This document shows positions 35,867-45,167 of a DNA stretch of 64,000 nt, piece after piece. The stretch is from Pulveribacter suum. Lineage in GTDB: Bacteria > Pseudomonadota > Gammaproteobacteria > Burkholderiales > Burkholderiaceae_C. Location: assembly GCF_003013695.1 (NCBI RefSeq), contig NZ_CP027792.1, positions 1,136,501 to 1,200,500 on the forward strand. Direction: 5' to 3'. Position 1 is the first letter of the stretch. The number at the start of each line of letters is the position of its first letter. The notes under the pieces were generated by a model. The model was given only the letters and a program-made list of their open reading frames with translations. It was not told where the DNA came from and made no database searches. The position numbers were made by a program, and so were the translations under genes.

Positions 35867-37891
35867 TTATCCGGGAAGCGTGGGGCTGGCCGGCAGGCTG
35901 AGCGTGAAGCACGTCCCGCCCCGTGCCGACGGGGCGGCCTGCACGTCGCCGCCATGCAGCCGGGCGATGCGCCGCGCAGCCCACAGGCCCAGGCCAAAGC
36001 CGCGCGTCTGGTGCGGCCCCTGGCCGCCGCGCTCGAACAGCTGCTCCACAGCGTGGGCGCTCAGGCCCGGGCCCTCGTCGCATACGGACACCTGCAAATC
36101 CCCACGCTCGCCCAGCCGCGCAGCAATGCGGACGACGCCGGGCTGCGCGTACTTGACGGCGTTGTCCGCCAGGTTCGACAGGGCGATGCGGATCAGCGTG
36201 GGGTCGCAGCTCCAGCGGGCCGGCCCGTGGTTTGCCAGCTCCAGGCGGTGACGAGGCGACCACTGCACCAGCTCGGCCGCGTGCTCAAGCAACTCGTCCA
36301 GGTCCGTGTCTTGGCGCCGCAGCTGCAGCGAAGCAGCATGGAGCCGCTCGCTGGCCAGGCAGTTGTCCACCAGATCGACCATGCGCCGGCATATGCGCCG
36401 GATCTGCGTGGCACGCTCGACTTGTGCATCCAGGTCGGGTGAGGGAAAGGCCTGCTGCTCGGTGGCCGCGCTGTCCATGACCATCAGCGGCGTGCGGAAC
36501 TCATGATTCACCATGTCGAAGAAGTGGCGCTGCTCCTCGCGGATGCCGCGCTCGCTGTCCAGAGCCGCCTGCAGGTCGTTGTGGGTTTGCAGCAGCTCGG
36601 CCGTGCGCACGCGTACCTGCTCGTCCAGGTGCTGCTGGGATTGCGCCAGCTGCGCCACCGAAGAGCGAAAGCGCTGCACCAGCCGGGCCCCCACGGCCAC
36701 GGTCACGACGATGTTGACCAGCAGCGTATTGAGCTGCCACAGGATGCTGGTCTCCATCTGCGGCACCGGGGCCGCGCCCATGTAGGCCGCGGTCACGTAC
36801 AGGCCCGCCAGTCCATAGGCAGTACTGGGCAGCACCATCAGCAGGTTCTCCAGCGTGGGGCCCTCGCGGCGCAGGTTGCTCCACGCCACCCATGCCACCA
36901 CCATGCTGATGGCCCAGGGCGCGCCGATGCCCACCCAGGCCCAGTCGGAGTAGCGGCCCAGCGGCAGGGCGGGCAGGCACAGCAGGGGCACCAGGCCCAG
37001 GGCCAGCAGCAGCCGGTCTGCGCGCCGCCAGCGGGCGTTCTTGGTCAGTACCTCGCGAAACTGCCACGCGAGCGCCACGGGCAGGGCCAGCGTGCCGACG
37101 CTGACGAGCACGTTCGACCAATGCGAGAACTGCGCCGGCAGCCACAGCAGCAGATAGCCCCGGTCCGCCGCGCCGTGCAGCAGCGTGGCCACCGAAGCCG
37201 TGGCCAGCGCCACCAGGCTGCGCATGCGCAGCGCTAGCGCCGCGCCGATGATGAGCAGCGCGTGCATCAGGTTGATGCCCTGATGCACGCCCGAGGCCCA
37301 TTCCGTGGTGCCGATGTGGCTCATCAGCCCGGCCGCGGGCCACAGCGTGGCGTCCACCTGCATGGGGCTGGTGGTCTGCACGCGCAGGAGGAAGGGCCGG
37401 CCCGCCGCCAGCGTGAAGACCAGCGGGCGCACGCGCATGGCGCCCGCGTCGGCCGCCACCGTGTCGCCGGCGTTGTGCTCCTGCCATGCATCGCCCGTCT
37501 GCTGGTACAGCGTCACCCGGTCCAGGTAGGTTGGCAGCACTTCCAGCCACGCGCTCGCCTGGCTGCCCGGCGCAGGCGGCGCAACGCGTAGCCAATGCAC
37601 GTCGCGCGTGTAGCCTTCGTTCACTGGGCTGTTGAGCGTGGTGAAGGCCTCGTCGGATAGCGCCGCCACTTCTTCGGCTGTCATGCGGCCACCCGGGTCC
37701 AATAGCAGCTGCATGTGCAGATCGGTGCCCAGGCGCAGACCGCCCGGCTGCGGCTGGGCGAACGAGCCCGGGCTTGTGATCAGGAAGACGATCAGTCCGA
37801 TCGATAGCAAAAACCACAGGGCCAAACCTGCGGGAAAGGCAAACGATCGTGAACGAGGTGGTTTGGTGAGTATTCGTGAGTAGTCGTGCAT
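35867..37891 (-). CDS. 7TMR-DISM sensor histidine kinase
   Basis: 674 residues. An N-terminal membrane anchor (about 21-40) leads to an extracytoplasmic 7TMREXT beta domain (VHWLRV, TYLDRVTLYQQTGD), seven transmembrane helices (about 205-405), a coiled segment, the dimerisation H-box FFDMVNHEFRTPLMV, and an ATPase domain with N-box LSNLADNAVKYA, DEGPGL and GFGLGLWAARR. Such kinases sense sugars or other small ligands. The start at 37891 is 49 bases from that of the divergent response regulator, its probable partner. A longer frame from 38038 runs antisense into that gene and is rejected. Confidence 0.93.
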   Translation of the reverse strand: MHDYSRILTKPPRSRSFAFPAGLALWFLLSIGLIVFLITSPGSFAQPQPGGLRLGTDLHMQLLLDPGGRMTAEEVAALSDEAFTTLNSPVNEGYTRDVHWLRVAPPAPGSQASAWLEVLPTYLDRVTLYQQTGDAWQEHNAGDTVAADAGAMRVRPLVFTLAAGRPFLLRVQTTSPMQVDATLWPAAGLMSHIGTTEWASGVHQGINLMHALLIIGAALALRMRSLVALATASVATLLHGAADRGYLLLWLPAQFSHWSNVLVSVGTLALPVALAWQFREVLTKNARWRRADRLLLALGLVPLLCLPALPLGRYSDWAWVGIGAPWAISMVVAWVAWSNLRREGPTLENLLMVLPSTAYGLAGLYVTAAYMGAAPVPQMETSILWQLNTLLVNIVVTVAVGARLVQRFRSSVAQLAQSQQHLDEQVRVRTAELLQTHNDLQAALDSERGIREEQRHFFDMVNHEFRTPLMVMDSAATEQQAFPSPDLDAQVERATQIRRICRRMVDLVDNCLASERLHAASLQLRRQDTDLDELLEHAAELVQWSPRHRLELANHGPARWSCDPTLIRIALSNLADNAVKYAQPGVVRIAARLGERGDLQVSVCDEGPGLSAHAVEQLFERGGQGPHQTRGFGLGLWAARRIARLHGGDVQAAPSARGGTCFTLSLPASPTLPG

Positions 37892-37940
37892 GGCGCAGCG
37901 AGAGGTCAGCCGTGACAATCGGCCGCCCAGCCCACCAGCC

Positions 37941-38642
37941 ATGCGTCCCCTGCCATCCACCCCACCCGTGATTGCCGTCGTCGAGGACGATGAGGATATC
38001 CGTACCAACGTTTGTCGCTTTCTGGAGAAAAGCGGCATGCGCGCATGGGGCGCCGGGTCGGCGGAAGACTTCTACGTTGCCCTGCTGCGCGAGCGGGCAG
38101 ACCTTGTTGTGGCAGACCTGGGCCTGCCCGGAGAAAGTGGCCAGGTACTGGTGGAGCGCCTGGCGCGGCAGGGCATCCCCGTCGTGGTGCTGACAGGCCA
38201 GGGCGATCTGCAAAGCCGCATCGCCGGGTTGGAGGCTGGCGCATTGCAGTACTTCGTCAAGCCCGCCGACCTGCAGGAACTGGTGGCGGGCATCCGATCG
38301 CAGTTGCGCATGCTCTCACCGCGAGGCGTGGAGACTGGGGGTGCCGGGGCTTTGGCGCCGTGGCGGCTGGACGCCAATACCGCGCAGCTGGTAGCGCCCA
38401 ACCTCAGCATGGTTGTACTTACCAGTCGCGAACAGACCCTGATCAGCTGCCTCATGGCCGCCGAGGGCAGCCTGGTCACCAAACAGGAGCTGGTGCAGGC
38501 CGTGGACGCAGGAAGCGTCGAGGACGGCTTTCACCGCATCGAGTCGCAGTTGACTCGGCTGCGGCGCAAGACGCTGGAAGGGACAGGCATGGCGCTGCCG
38601 GTGCGGGCCGTGTTTGGCAGGGGGTTGGTATTTTTGCCGTAA
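37941..38642 (+). CDS. OmpR-type response regulator, partner of the DISM kinase
   Basis: 233 residues. Receiver with the acidic pair EDDED (15-19), phospho-acceptor D59 (VVADLGLPG), T85 and K107 (YFVKPAD). The C-terminal domain is a winged helix (LTSREQTLISCLMAAEGSLV, ESQLTRLRRKTLE, FGRGLVFLP). An alternative ATG at 37890 would overlap the start codon of the divergent kinase base for base, so the ATG at 37941 is preferred. 96 bases downstream in the same direction is the large IPTL-CTERM protein, a plausible target. Confidence 0.9.
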   Translation: MRPLPSTPPVIAVVEDDEDIRTNVCRFLEKSGMRAWGAGSAEDFYVALLRERADLVVADLGLPGESGQVLVERLARQGIPVVVLTGQGDLQSRIAGLEAGALQYFVKPADLQELVAGIRSQLRMLSPRGVETGGAGALAPWRLDANTAQLVAPNLSMVVLTSREQTLISCLMAAEGSLVTKQELVQAVDAGSVEDGFHRIESQLTRLRRKTLEGTGMALPVRAVFGRGLVFLP

Positions 38643-38738
38643 AGCCGGCGCCTTGAACCACCATCGTTTTTCACGTCATCGCATGGTTGCGGTGACTACC
38701 ACTTACAAAACTCAGTCCAAAGAGAAGAAGGAGCGTTT

Positions 38739-41700
38739 ATGCAGATCACCAGCGTAATGCGGTACCTGAGGGCCTCGGCCCGCAGATGGCTGCCTGGAGG
38801 CGGAGGCGCTGCGCGTGCCAAATGGGGGCTGGCAGCCGCGCTGCTGGCGGCGCCGCTGGCGCATGCAGGCTTCGAAAATGGCGGATTTGAAGAAGGAGAC
38901 TTCAACCATTGGACGCTCAAGAGCTATACCAGAGCAGCGCTTCCGTCCGCTCCACCCCCGACGAACTCCTTGACCCCCATCACACTGAGTGCCTTGGGGC
39001 TGTCTGCCGAGAGCAGCGGTAGTGCCACGAGCGCCGTGCTCAACGCGCCGGTTGCAAACGTGCCCTATACCGTTGCGGGCACGCTGACTGCGCCCCGCTG
39101 GGGCAATCACGCGGCGAGAGTCAATGACCAGGGTGCCAAAGTAGCCAGTTCCATCGAGCAGACCGCCACGATGACGCAGGCCGATGTGGACCCTGTGGAT
39201 AAAAAAGTTCATGTGCGCTTTGGCATGGCGCCGGTGCTGGCCGATGGTGCGCACCCAGGCGCCCAGCAACCCTACTTCTATGTGGAGGTGCGCAACAACA
39301 CCAAGGGCACGGTGCTGTTCCAGACCTTCAACTATGCCAACCAGAGTGGCGTGCCATGGCAAAAGTACAACGGGCCTGCCGGTGGCGGGTGGGGTGGGGG
39401 TGTGGGTGACTACCGGTATACAGACTGGCAAGGCTTTGACATTGCTCCCGGTCAGGGGCTGCTCGACCCGGGCGATTCGGTCACGCTGATCGTCTATGCC
39501 TCCAACTGCTCCCAAGGTGCGGCTTACCACGAAGCCCGTGTCTATCTGGATGCAGTGGGTGCCTTCATGCCAGGGCTGGCGGTGGCGGCCACGGGGCCTT
39601 CCACCACCGAGCCAGGCCAGGACGTCACTTACAACTACAACTACAGCAACAACAGCGGCGTGATTGCCCTGGGCACCAAGGTGCGCTTGGCCGCGCCCAA
39701 GACCGAAGACGGGCAGTACACCACGTTCGTGAATGCCTCGATTCCCGGCAACTGCACTGGCCCGCACGCTGGTGATGTCCTCAGCAGTGGCCCTCCTGCG
39801 GTGAGACGCGGGGATTACATCGACTGCGACATCGGCTTGCTCAATGACGGCCAAAGCGGCACGATTCCCGTGTCTTTCTCCGTGCCTGCAGGGGCCGTTA
39901 CGACCGCACCCAGCAACGTGGTCAACAACGGCGATTACGACATACGCTCCAGCACGGCCAGCCCCTTCATTGGCCCCATGGTCAAGACCACCATCCTGCC
40001 TGCGGATGCTACCGTGGTGGACTTGGGGGTGGGCATCGACAACGGCGGTGCGGTGTCCTATCCGCCGAATACCGATCTGGCGGCGACTCCGATCACGGTC
40101 ACGGTCTCCAACCTCAGCGGCACCGATTCGCCCAACTCGACGGTCAGCCAAACGCTGACTGGCCTGACGGGTGTAACTTGGACTTGCGCTCCCGCTCCAG
40201 GCTCAACAGCCACTTGTGGCGCGTTGAGTGGCACGGGCCCTATCACCGACACCGCCAACCTGCCTGCGAGCCAAAGTTTGGTCTACACCATCACCGGCAC
40301 CACGGAAGCAGTAGGCACGCCCGTGAATTCCGTGGTCACAGTGGCCCCGGCTGCGGGCACCAGCGATTCGCAGATGGGCAACAACACGGCGGGCATGAAC
40401 ACCCCCGTGGGCGTGCAGCACAACGCTACGGTCAATGCGACGGGCTCGGGCGCAGGCCATGTGCTGGCTGTGCCTGGCGCGCTGGACTGCGGCAATGCCT
40501 CCACCGCCTGCACCGCCGCGGGCACTGTGAAGCAAGTGGCCGAAGGCGACGAACTGCGCTTGACCCCCGTAGCCCATGCCGGCTCTATCTTCAAGGGCTG
40601 GACGGGCTGCACCGCCACGCAAGGCAATGTGTGCGTGGTTACTGTTGGCACTACCGACGTGACGGCCACGGCTGAATTTGCTAAGGCCTACATCGTCACT
40701 CCCACGCAGAACGGCATGGGTGGCAGCATTGGCCCGAACACGCCCCAGCAGGTCGAGGAGAACGGCTCCAAGGTCTTCACCCTTACCCCTGATGTGGGCA
40801 AGCTTCCGGTAATCAAGCCCCCGGCTACCGGTACGGCCTGTACTGGCAGCCTGAGCACCACGGCACCCTATAGCTATACCGTGAACCCTGTTACGCAAGA
40901 CTGCGGCTTTACCGTGGAGTTCGTGAGCGGCGTGAACATCACCTCGTCGGTTAACGGCAGCGGCGGTTCCATCAGCCCTGCTGGCACCACTGGCCCGCTT
41001 GTGCCCGGCAACAACAGCACCGAGTTCACCCTGACCCCCGATGCTGGCTACACCCCCGTCATGGGCGGCACCTGCCAGGGCACGCTGGTGGGCAGCAAGT
41101 ACACGGTGACCAACACCGCCAGCGATTGCACGGTGATTGCCTCGTTCACCAACGACCCGGTCACGGTGACGTCCTCCGTCACGGGCGGCAATGGCGGCAT
41201 CGACACCACGGGCACCGTGAATCTGCCGCGCGGTGGCAAGCGGGTCTACACCTTGACGCCCGCGCCTAGTTACTACCCCCTGGTTACGGGCAACTGTCCT
41301 GGCAAACTGGTAGGTAATACCTACACGGTCGATCCCGTAAATGCCAATTGCACCTTCAGCGTGGCTTTCAGCAACCAAACAGTGGTGCTTACTGGCACGG
41401 TGACTGACGGTACGGGCACTATCACGCCCAACGGCCCCGCCACGGTGGCACAAGGCGGCGGTCAGACCTTCACAGCCGCGCCCGGCGCCCCTGGCGACGT
41501 GGTGGTGTTCGGCGGCACTTGCCCTGGCACGCGCAATGGCGACGATTTCACCGTGGCCAATGCCCAAAGCAACTGCACGGTGGAGGCCAAATTTGTGGCT
41601 CCTGCCAACGCGGTGGCGGTGACCACGGTAGTGACCGGCGGCACGGGCTCGGTGACCACACCGGGCCAGGACGCCACGGGCAAGACGCTCCTGGCCAAGG

Positions 41701-41981
41701 GCGACTCGCGCGTGTGGGCGCTTACGCCTGGCACGCTAGGCCAGGTACCGAGCTTGGCGCCCGGCTCTACTTGTACAGGTACCTTGAGCGCCACTGCGCC
41801 CTATACCTATGCGGTGAACAACGCGCAGGCTGACTGCGTAGCCAACTTTGCCTTCGCCGCTCCGGCGCCTGCGGGTGGCAACGTGGCTGGCATCCCCACG
41901 CTTTCCGAGTGGGGGCTGGTCATCCTGTCGAGCCTGATGGGCCTATTCATGGTGGGCATGCACCGCCGCCGGATGTTCTGA
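38739..41981 (+). CDS. Large secreted repeat protein with IPTL-CTERM sorting signal
   Basis: 1080 residues. Signal peptide (WGLAAALLAAPLAHA) cut near residue 43. The mature start FENGGFEEGDFNHWTL looks like a galactose-binding-type jelly-roll (residues 44-280). Two DUF11-like domains follow (about 285-560). From about 610 to 1045 there are six InlB-B-like repeats of 70-80 residues, most with a Cys pair (C-x-G-x-L ... Y-x-V ... D/N-C). The tail GIPTLSEWG + helix + RRRMF is an IPTL-CTERM signal, so the protein is probably processed and anchored at the cell surface. The sorting enzyme is not in this window. Ribosome site AAGGAG five bases before the ATG. Base composition is visibly lower in GC than its neighbours. 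Confidence 0.88.
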   Translation: MQITSVMRYLRASARRWLPGGGGAARAKWGLAAALLAAPLAHAGFENGGFEEGDFNHWTLKSYTRAALPSAPPPTNSLTPITLSALGLSAESSGSATSAVLNAPVANVPYTVAGTLTAPRWGNHAARVNDQGAKVASSIEQTATMTQADVDPVDKKVHVRFGMAPVLADGAHPGAQQPYFYVEVRNNTKGTVLFQTFNYANQSGVPWQKYNGPAGGGWGGGVGDYRYTDWQGFDIAPGQGLLDPGDSVTLIVYASNCSQGAAYHEARVYLDAVGAFMPGLAVAATGPSTTEPGQDVTYNYNYSNNSGVIALGTKVRLAAPKTEDGQYTTFVNASIPGNCTGPHAGDVLSSGPPAVRRGDYIDCDIGLLNDGQSGTIPVSFSVPAGAVTTAPSNVVNNGDYDIRSSTASPFIGPMVKTTILPADATVVDLGVGIDNGGAVSYPPNTDLAATPITVTVSNLSGTDSPNSTVSQTLTGLTGVTWTCAPAPGSTATCGALSGTGPITDTANLPASQSLVYTITGTTEAVGTPVNSVVTVAPAAGTSDSQMGNNTAGMNTPVGVQHNATVNATGSGAGHVLAVPGALDCGNASTACTAAGTVKQVAEGDELRLTPVAHAGSIFKGWTGCTATQGNVCVVTVGTTDVTATAEFAKAYIVTPTQNGMGGSIGPNTPQQVEENGSKVFTLTPDVGKLPVIKPPATGTACTGSLSTTAPYSYTVNPVTQDCGFTVEFVSGVNITSSVNGSGGSISPAGTTGPLVPGNNSTEFTLTPDAGYTPVMGGTCQGTLVGSKYTVTNTASDCTVIASFTNDPVTVTSSVTGGNGGIDTTGTVNLPRGGKRVYTLTPAPSYYPLVTGNCPGKLVGNTYTVDPVNANCTFSVAFSNQTVVLTGTVTDGTGTITPNGPATVAQGGGQTFTAAPGAPGDVVVFGGTCPGTRNGDDFTVANAQSNCTVEAKFVAPANAVAVTTVVTGGTGSVTTPGQDATGKTLLAKGDSRVWALTPGTLGQVPSLAPGSTCTGTLSATAPYTYAVNNAQADCVANFAFAAPAPAGGNVAGIPTLSEWGLVILSSLMGLFMVGMHRRRMF

Positions 41982-42014
41982 ACGCGCATGGGCCTTCTGG
42001 CCCTGCGGCCAGCA

Positions 42015-42048
42015 AGCCAGCAGTACTTCACGGTGCTGCTGGCTTTTT
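42015..42048 (+). terminator. Terminator of the IPTL-CTERM gene
   Basis: AGCCAGCAG and CTGCTGGCT form a nine-base stem with a 12-base loop followed by five T. Confidence 0.85.
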
Positions 42049-42105
42049 CATATCAAAATGGGCTTTGGCGCTTATGTGGAAGGCGCAAATAGCTATTGTT
42101 TTCGA
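42048..42105 (-). repeat. Dispersed repeat copy 9
   Basis: Divergent copy on the minus strand (AATAGCTATTTGCGCC ... AAGCGCCAAAGCCCATTTTG) directly before the DUF3617 gene. Confidence 0.6.
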
Positions 42106-42119
42106 AGCGAGATTCATCC

Positions 42120-42689
42120 ATGCGATTCAACCCGCTCTACCTGCTGGCGCTGGGTGCGGCCCTGTGGGTTGCACAGACCGCAGCGCAGGGCACCCAAGGC
42201 AAAAAGAACCCGATGCCCGCACGCAAGAGCGGACTATGGGAGGTCACGCTGCGTGGCGAATCTCCGGGCCCGCGCCAGGGCCAGACGGTACTGCAGTGCA
42301 CCAACACGGAAGCAGAGGCGTACATGCTCATGTCCATCGTGCCGGGCCAGGAGAACTGCGGCGAGGTCAAGGTCGCCCGCCGCGCTAAGGGTGCAGGGTA
42401 TGACATTCGCACCGTGTGCCAGACGCACAGCAACCGTGTAGATACACGCATGGAACTCACAGGCGACTTGCAAACGGCTTACGTGGGGCGTTTTTCCGCA
42501 AAGTATTCTCAGCGCCCCTTGCGTGACCCTGGCCCTACGGTATTCGAGGGCCGCTGGCTCGGAGACTGCAAACTAGGCCAGCGTCCGGGCGACATGGTAT
42601 TGCCCAACGGCGTGACGGTGAATGTGGTTGACGACAAGAAACGTGCCGAAGCGCATGAGACTGAGGAGCACGGCCACGCGCGTAGATGA
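42120..42689 (+). CDS. DUF3617-family exported protein
   Basis: 189 residues. Signal peptide (LYLLALGAALWVAQTAAQ). The family pattern is seen in SGLWEVTLRGE, the first Cys in VLQCTN, then ENCGEV, TVCQTH and GDCKLGQRPGDMVLPNG. Members are small periplasmic proteins of unknown function, usually with four conserved cysteines, as here. The start at 42120 (MRFNPLYLL) is just after repeat copy 9. It ends at a strong terminator. Confidence 0.85.
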   Translation: MRFNPLYLLALGAALWVAQTAAQGTQGKKNPMPARKSGLWEVTLRGESPGPRQGQTVLQCTNTEAEAYMLMSIVPGQENCGEVKVARRAKGAGYDIRTVCQTHSNRVDTRMELTGDLQTAYVGRFSAKYSQRPLRDPGPTVFEGRWLGDCKLGQRPGDMVLPNGVTVNVVDDKKRAEAHETEEHGHARR

Positions 42690-42705
42690 AAGCGCAGAGG
42701 TCAAA

Positions 42706-42745
42706 GAAAAATCCCCGCTGGTGTCGAACCAGCGGGGATTTTTTC
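42706..42745. terminator. Bidirectional intrinsic terminator
   Basis: AAAAATCCCCGCTGG pairs over 15 bases with CCAGCGGGGATTTTT around a seven-base loop. It serves the DUF3617 gene and the convergent acyl-CoA dehydrogenases. Confidence 0.92.
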
Positions 42746-42768
42746 TATGAGCAACCGCGAAGCAAGCC

Positions 42769-43884
42769 TCAGGCAAACACCCCCGCCGTCTCCTGCATCC
42801 TCCCCGACACCTCGCCCAGGTGATGCAGCGTATCCCCCCAGCACATCTCCAGCTGCGTCAGCACCTTGAAGTAGTGGCTGCCGACGTATTCATCCGTCAC
42901 CCCGATGCCGCCGTGCAGCTGCACCGACTGCTGGCCCATAAAGCGCATGGATTGGCCCAGCTGCACCTTGGCGCGTGACAGGGCGCGGCGGCGCTCGTCG
43001 GGGGCTTCGCCCAGTTTCAGGCCGGCGTAGTAGCTCATGGAGCGGGCCAGCTCCAGCTGCATCTTCATGTCGGCCGCGCGGTGGCGCAAAGCCTGGAAGC
43101 TGGCAATCGGCACGCCGAACTGCTTGCGCTGGTTCATGTACTCCGTGGTCAGGCGCAGGGTCTCTTCCATCGCGCCCACGGCGTAGGCGCAGGTGCTGGC
43201 GATGCCCACGTCGGCAGCCAGCTCCAGCGCGGCCAGGCCGTCGGTGGTGACGAGGGTGGCGGGGGCGTCCTTGAACATCACCTCGGCAGCGCGGCTGCTG
43301 TCCTGGGTGGCGTAGCCGGCGGCGGCCACGCCGGCGGCGCCGCGCTCGACCAGAAACAGGGCGATGCGTCCGTCCAGCTGGGCAGGGACGATGAAGGCGT
43401 CGGCCTGGTCGCCGGCGGGTACTATGCTTTTGATAGCTGTTACCGCATGTCCTGCCTGGGTTTGCGCCGCTTTTGCCTCGCAAACATCCAGGCGGTAGCG
43501 GGCCTTGCGCTCCTGGTGGGCCAGCACGACCAGGGCCTCGCCGCTGGCGATGCGCGGCAGCCACTCGGTCTGCACGGCTTGCGAAGCGTGGTCGGCCAAT
43601 ACGCGGGTGGCGATGAAGGCCTGGGCCAGGGGCTCCAGCACGATGCCGCGGCCCAGTTCCTCCAGGGCCACCATGGCGTCCACCGCGCCCTGGCCCAGGC
43701 CGCCGTGGGCCTCGGGTACGGTGAGGGACGTCAGCCCCAGCTCGGCCAGCTCGTTCCACACGCGGCGGTCAAAGCCGCCCGCGGCGACGATGGCGCGGCG
43801 GCGCTCGAAGCCGTAGCCCTTGTCCACCCAGCGGTGCACCGCGTCGCGCAGCTGCTGCTGGTCGTCGGAAAAATCGAAATCCAT
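42769..43884 (-). CDS. Acyl-CoA dehydrogenase, pimeloyl-CoA dehydrogenase small-subunit type
   Basis: 371 residues, FAD-dependent acyl-CoA dehydrogenase fold. N-terminal helices (DDQQQLRDAVHRWVDKGY), GLTSLTVPEAHGGLG and the C-terminal helical domain (MNQRKQFGVPIASFQALRHR, LHGGIGVTDEY). Such small subunits pair with a large one to oxidise dicarboxylyl-CoA such as pimeloyl-CoA in benzoate-type degradation. A copy of the dispersed repeat is translated in frame near residues 134-156 (CEAKAAQTQAGHAVTAIKS), inside the beta domain. It follows the large subunit by 13 bases. Confidence 0.88.
   Translation of the reverse strand: MDFDFSDDQQQLRDAVHRWVDKGYGFERRRAIVAAGGFDRRVWNELAELGLTSLTVPEAHGGLGQGAVDAMVALEELGRGIVLEPLAQAFIATRVLADHASQAVQTEWLPRIASGEALVVLAHQERKARYRLDVCEAKAAQTQAGHAVTAIKSIVPAGDQADAFIVPAQLDGRIALFLVERGAAGVAAAGYATQDSSRAAEVMFKDAPATLVTTDGLAALELAADVGIASTCAYAVGAMEETLRLTTEYMNQRKQFGVPIASFQALRHRAADMKMQLELARSMSYYAGLKLGEAPDERRRALSRAKVQLGQSMRFMGQQSVQLHGGIGVTDEYVGSHYFKVLTQLEMCWGDTLHHLGEVSGRMQETAGVFA
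43419..43485 (+). repeat. Dispersed repeat copy 10, inside the acyl-CoA dehydrogenase gene
   Basis: GCTTTTGATAGCTGTTACCGC followed by TTTGCGCCGCTTTTGCC. Opposite in direction to the gene, with no stop in the coding frame. Confidence 0.75.
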
Positions 43885-43897
43885 GGTGTCGTCTCCT

Positions 43898-45079
43898 TTA
43901 GCCCAGCACGGTCTGCGCCACGATGTTGCGCTGCACCTCGTTGCTGCCGCCGTAGATGGTGGTCTTGCGCAGGTTGAAGTAGCTGGACGCCAGCGGCGCG
44001 TTGGCCACCTCGCCGCCGGGGAAGTTGCCCTGCCAGCCGGCCTCCATGGCCTCTTCGATGAAGGGCAGGCTGAACGGGCCGGCGGCCAGCATCATCAGTT
44101 CGGCGTAGCGCTGCTGGATCTCGCTGCCGCGGATCTTCAAAAGGCCCGCGATGTCCAGCGGGTTCTTGCCGCTCTTTTCCAGCGACAGCACGCGCAGCAC
44201 CAGCATCTCCAGCGCCACGACGTCCACCTCCAGCAGGGCGATCTGGTCGCGAAAGCGCAGGTCGTCCCACAGGCCTTCCGTCTTGGCGATGCGTTTCAGG
44301 CGCTCGAGCTCGCGCTTGGCGCGGTTCACGTCGGCGATGTTGGTGCGCTCGTGGCTGAGCAGGTGCTTGGCATACGTCCAGCCCTTGTTCTCCTCGCCGA
44401 TGAGCTGGTCGGCGGGCACTTCGACGTTGTCGAAGAACACCTCGTTGACCTCGCACTCGCCGTCCAGCAGCTTGATGGGCCGCACGGTGACGCCGGGCGA
44501 CTTCATGTCCAGCAGCAAGAAGCTGATGCCGGTCTGCGGTTTGCCTTCCGTGCTGGTGCGCACCAGGTTGAACATCCAGTCGCCGTACTGGCCCAGCGTG
44601 GTCCAGGTCTTCTGGCCGTTGACGATGTATTTATCGCCCACGCGCTCGGCGCGGGTCTTGACACTGGCCAGGTCCGAGCCGGCGCCGGGCTCGCTGTAGC
44701 CCTGGCTCCACCAGACCTCTCCGCTGGCGATGCCGGGCAAAAAGCGCTTTTGCTGCTCGGGCGTGCCGAAGGCCATGATCACCGGCGCCACCATCACCGG
44801 CCCGAAGGGGATGATGCGCGGCGCGCCGGCCAGGGCGCATTCTTCTTCGAACAGGTGCTTTTGCACCGCGTTCCAGCCCGGGCCGCCGAACTGCTTGGGC
44901 CAGCCGTAGGCCAGCCAGCCCTTCTTGCCCAAAATCTTGGCCCAGCCCTGCATGTCTTCGCGCGTCAGGCGCAGGGCGTTGTGCACCTTGTGCGCGATCT
45001 GCGGGGGCAGGTGGCTGCGGACCCACTCGCGCACCTCTGCGCGAAAGGCCTGCTCTTCAGGGGTGAATGCGAGGTCCAT
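43898..45079 (-). CDS. Acyl-CoA dehydrogenase, pimeloyl-CoA dehydrogenase large-subunit type
   Basis: 393 residues. FAD and substrate segments include GWPKQFGGPGWN, WWSQGYSEPGAGSDLASVKT, the typical NGQKTWTTLGQYGDWMF and the C-terminal IYGGSNEVQRNIVAQ. Sequence and gene order (large then small subunit) match the pimC/pimD pair of pimeloyl-CoA degradation, though real substrates in Comamonadaceae may differ. No CoA ligase or thiolase is adjacent, so the pathway cannot be confirmed here. Confidence 0.9.
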   Translation of the reverse strand: MDLAFTPEEQAFRAEVREWVRSHLPPQIAHKVHNALRLTREDMQGWAKILGKKGWLAYGWPKQFGGPGWNAVQKHLFEEECALAGAPRIIPFGPVMVAPVIMAFGTPEQQKRFLPGIASGEVWWSQGYSEPGAGSDLASVKTRAERVGDKYIVNGQKTWTTLGQYGDWMFNLVRTSTEGKPQTGISFLLLDMKSPGVTVRPIKLLDGECEVNEVFFDNVEVPADQLIGEENKGWTYAKHLLSHERTNIADVNRAKRELERLKRIAKTEGLWDDLRFRDQIALLEVDVVALEMLVLRVLSLEKSGKNPLDIAGLLKIRGSEIQQRYAELMMLAAGPFSLPFIEEAMEAGWQGNFPGGEVANAPLASSYFNLRKTTIYGGSNEVQRNIVAQTVLG

Positions 45080-45167
45080 GCGTGTCTCCTAACGAAGCGC
45101 AGTTTGTAGCACGGGCGTTCGCTTATGCCCTGTCCAGGCGGCGACATGGTCGCGCCGGGCGGGTTTG

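Noticed and set aside
39000..41900. Horizontal transfer or mobile island around the IPTL-CTERM gene
   Set aside because: Composition is lower in GC, but there is no integrase, IS or attachment repeat; repeat-rich secreted proteins often differ in composition.
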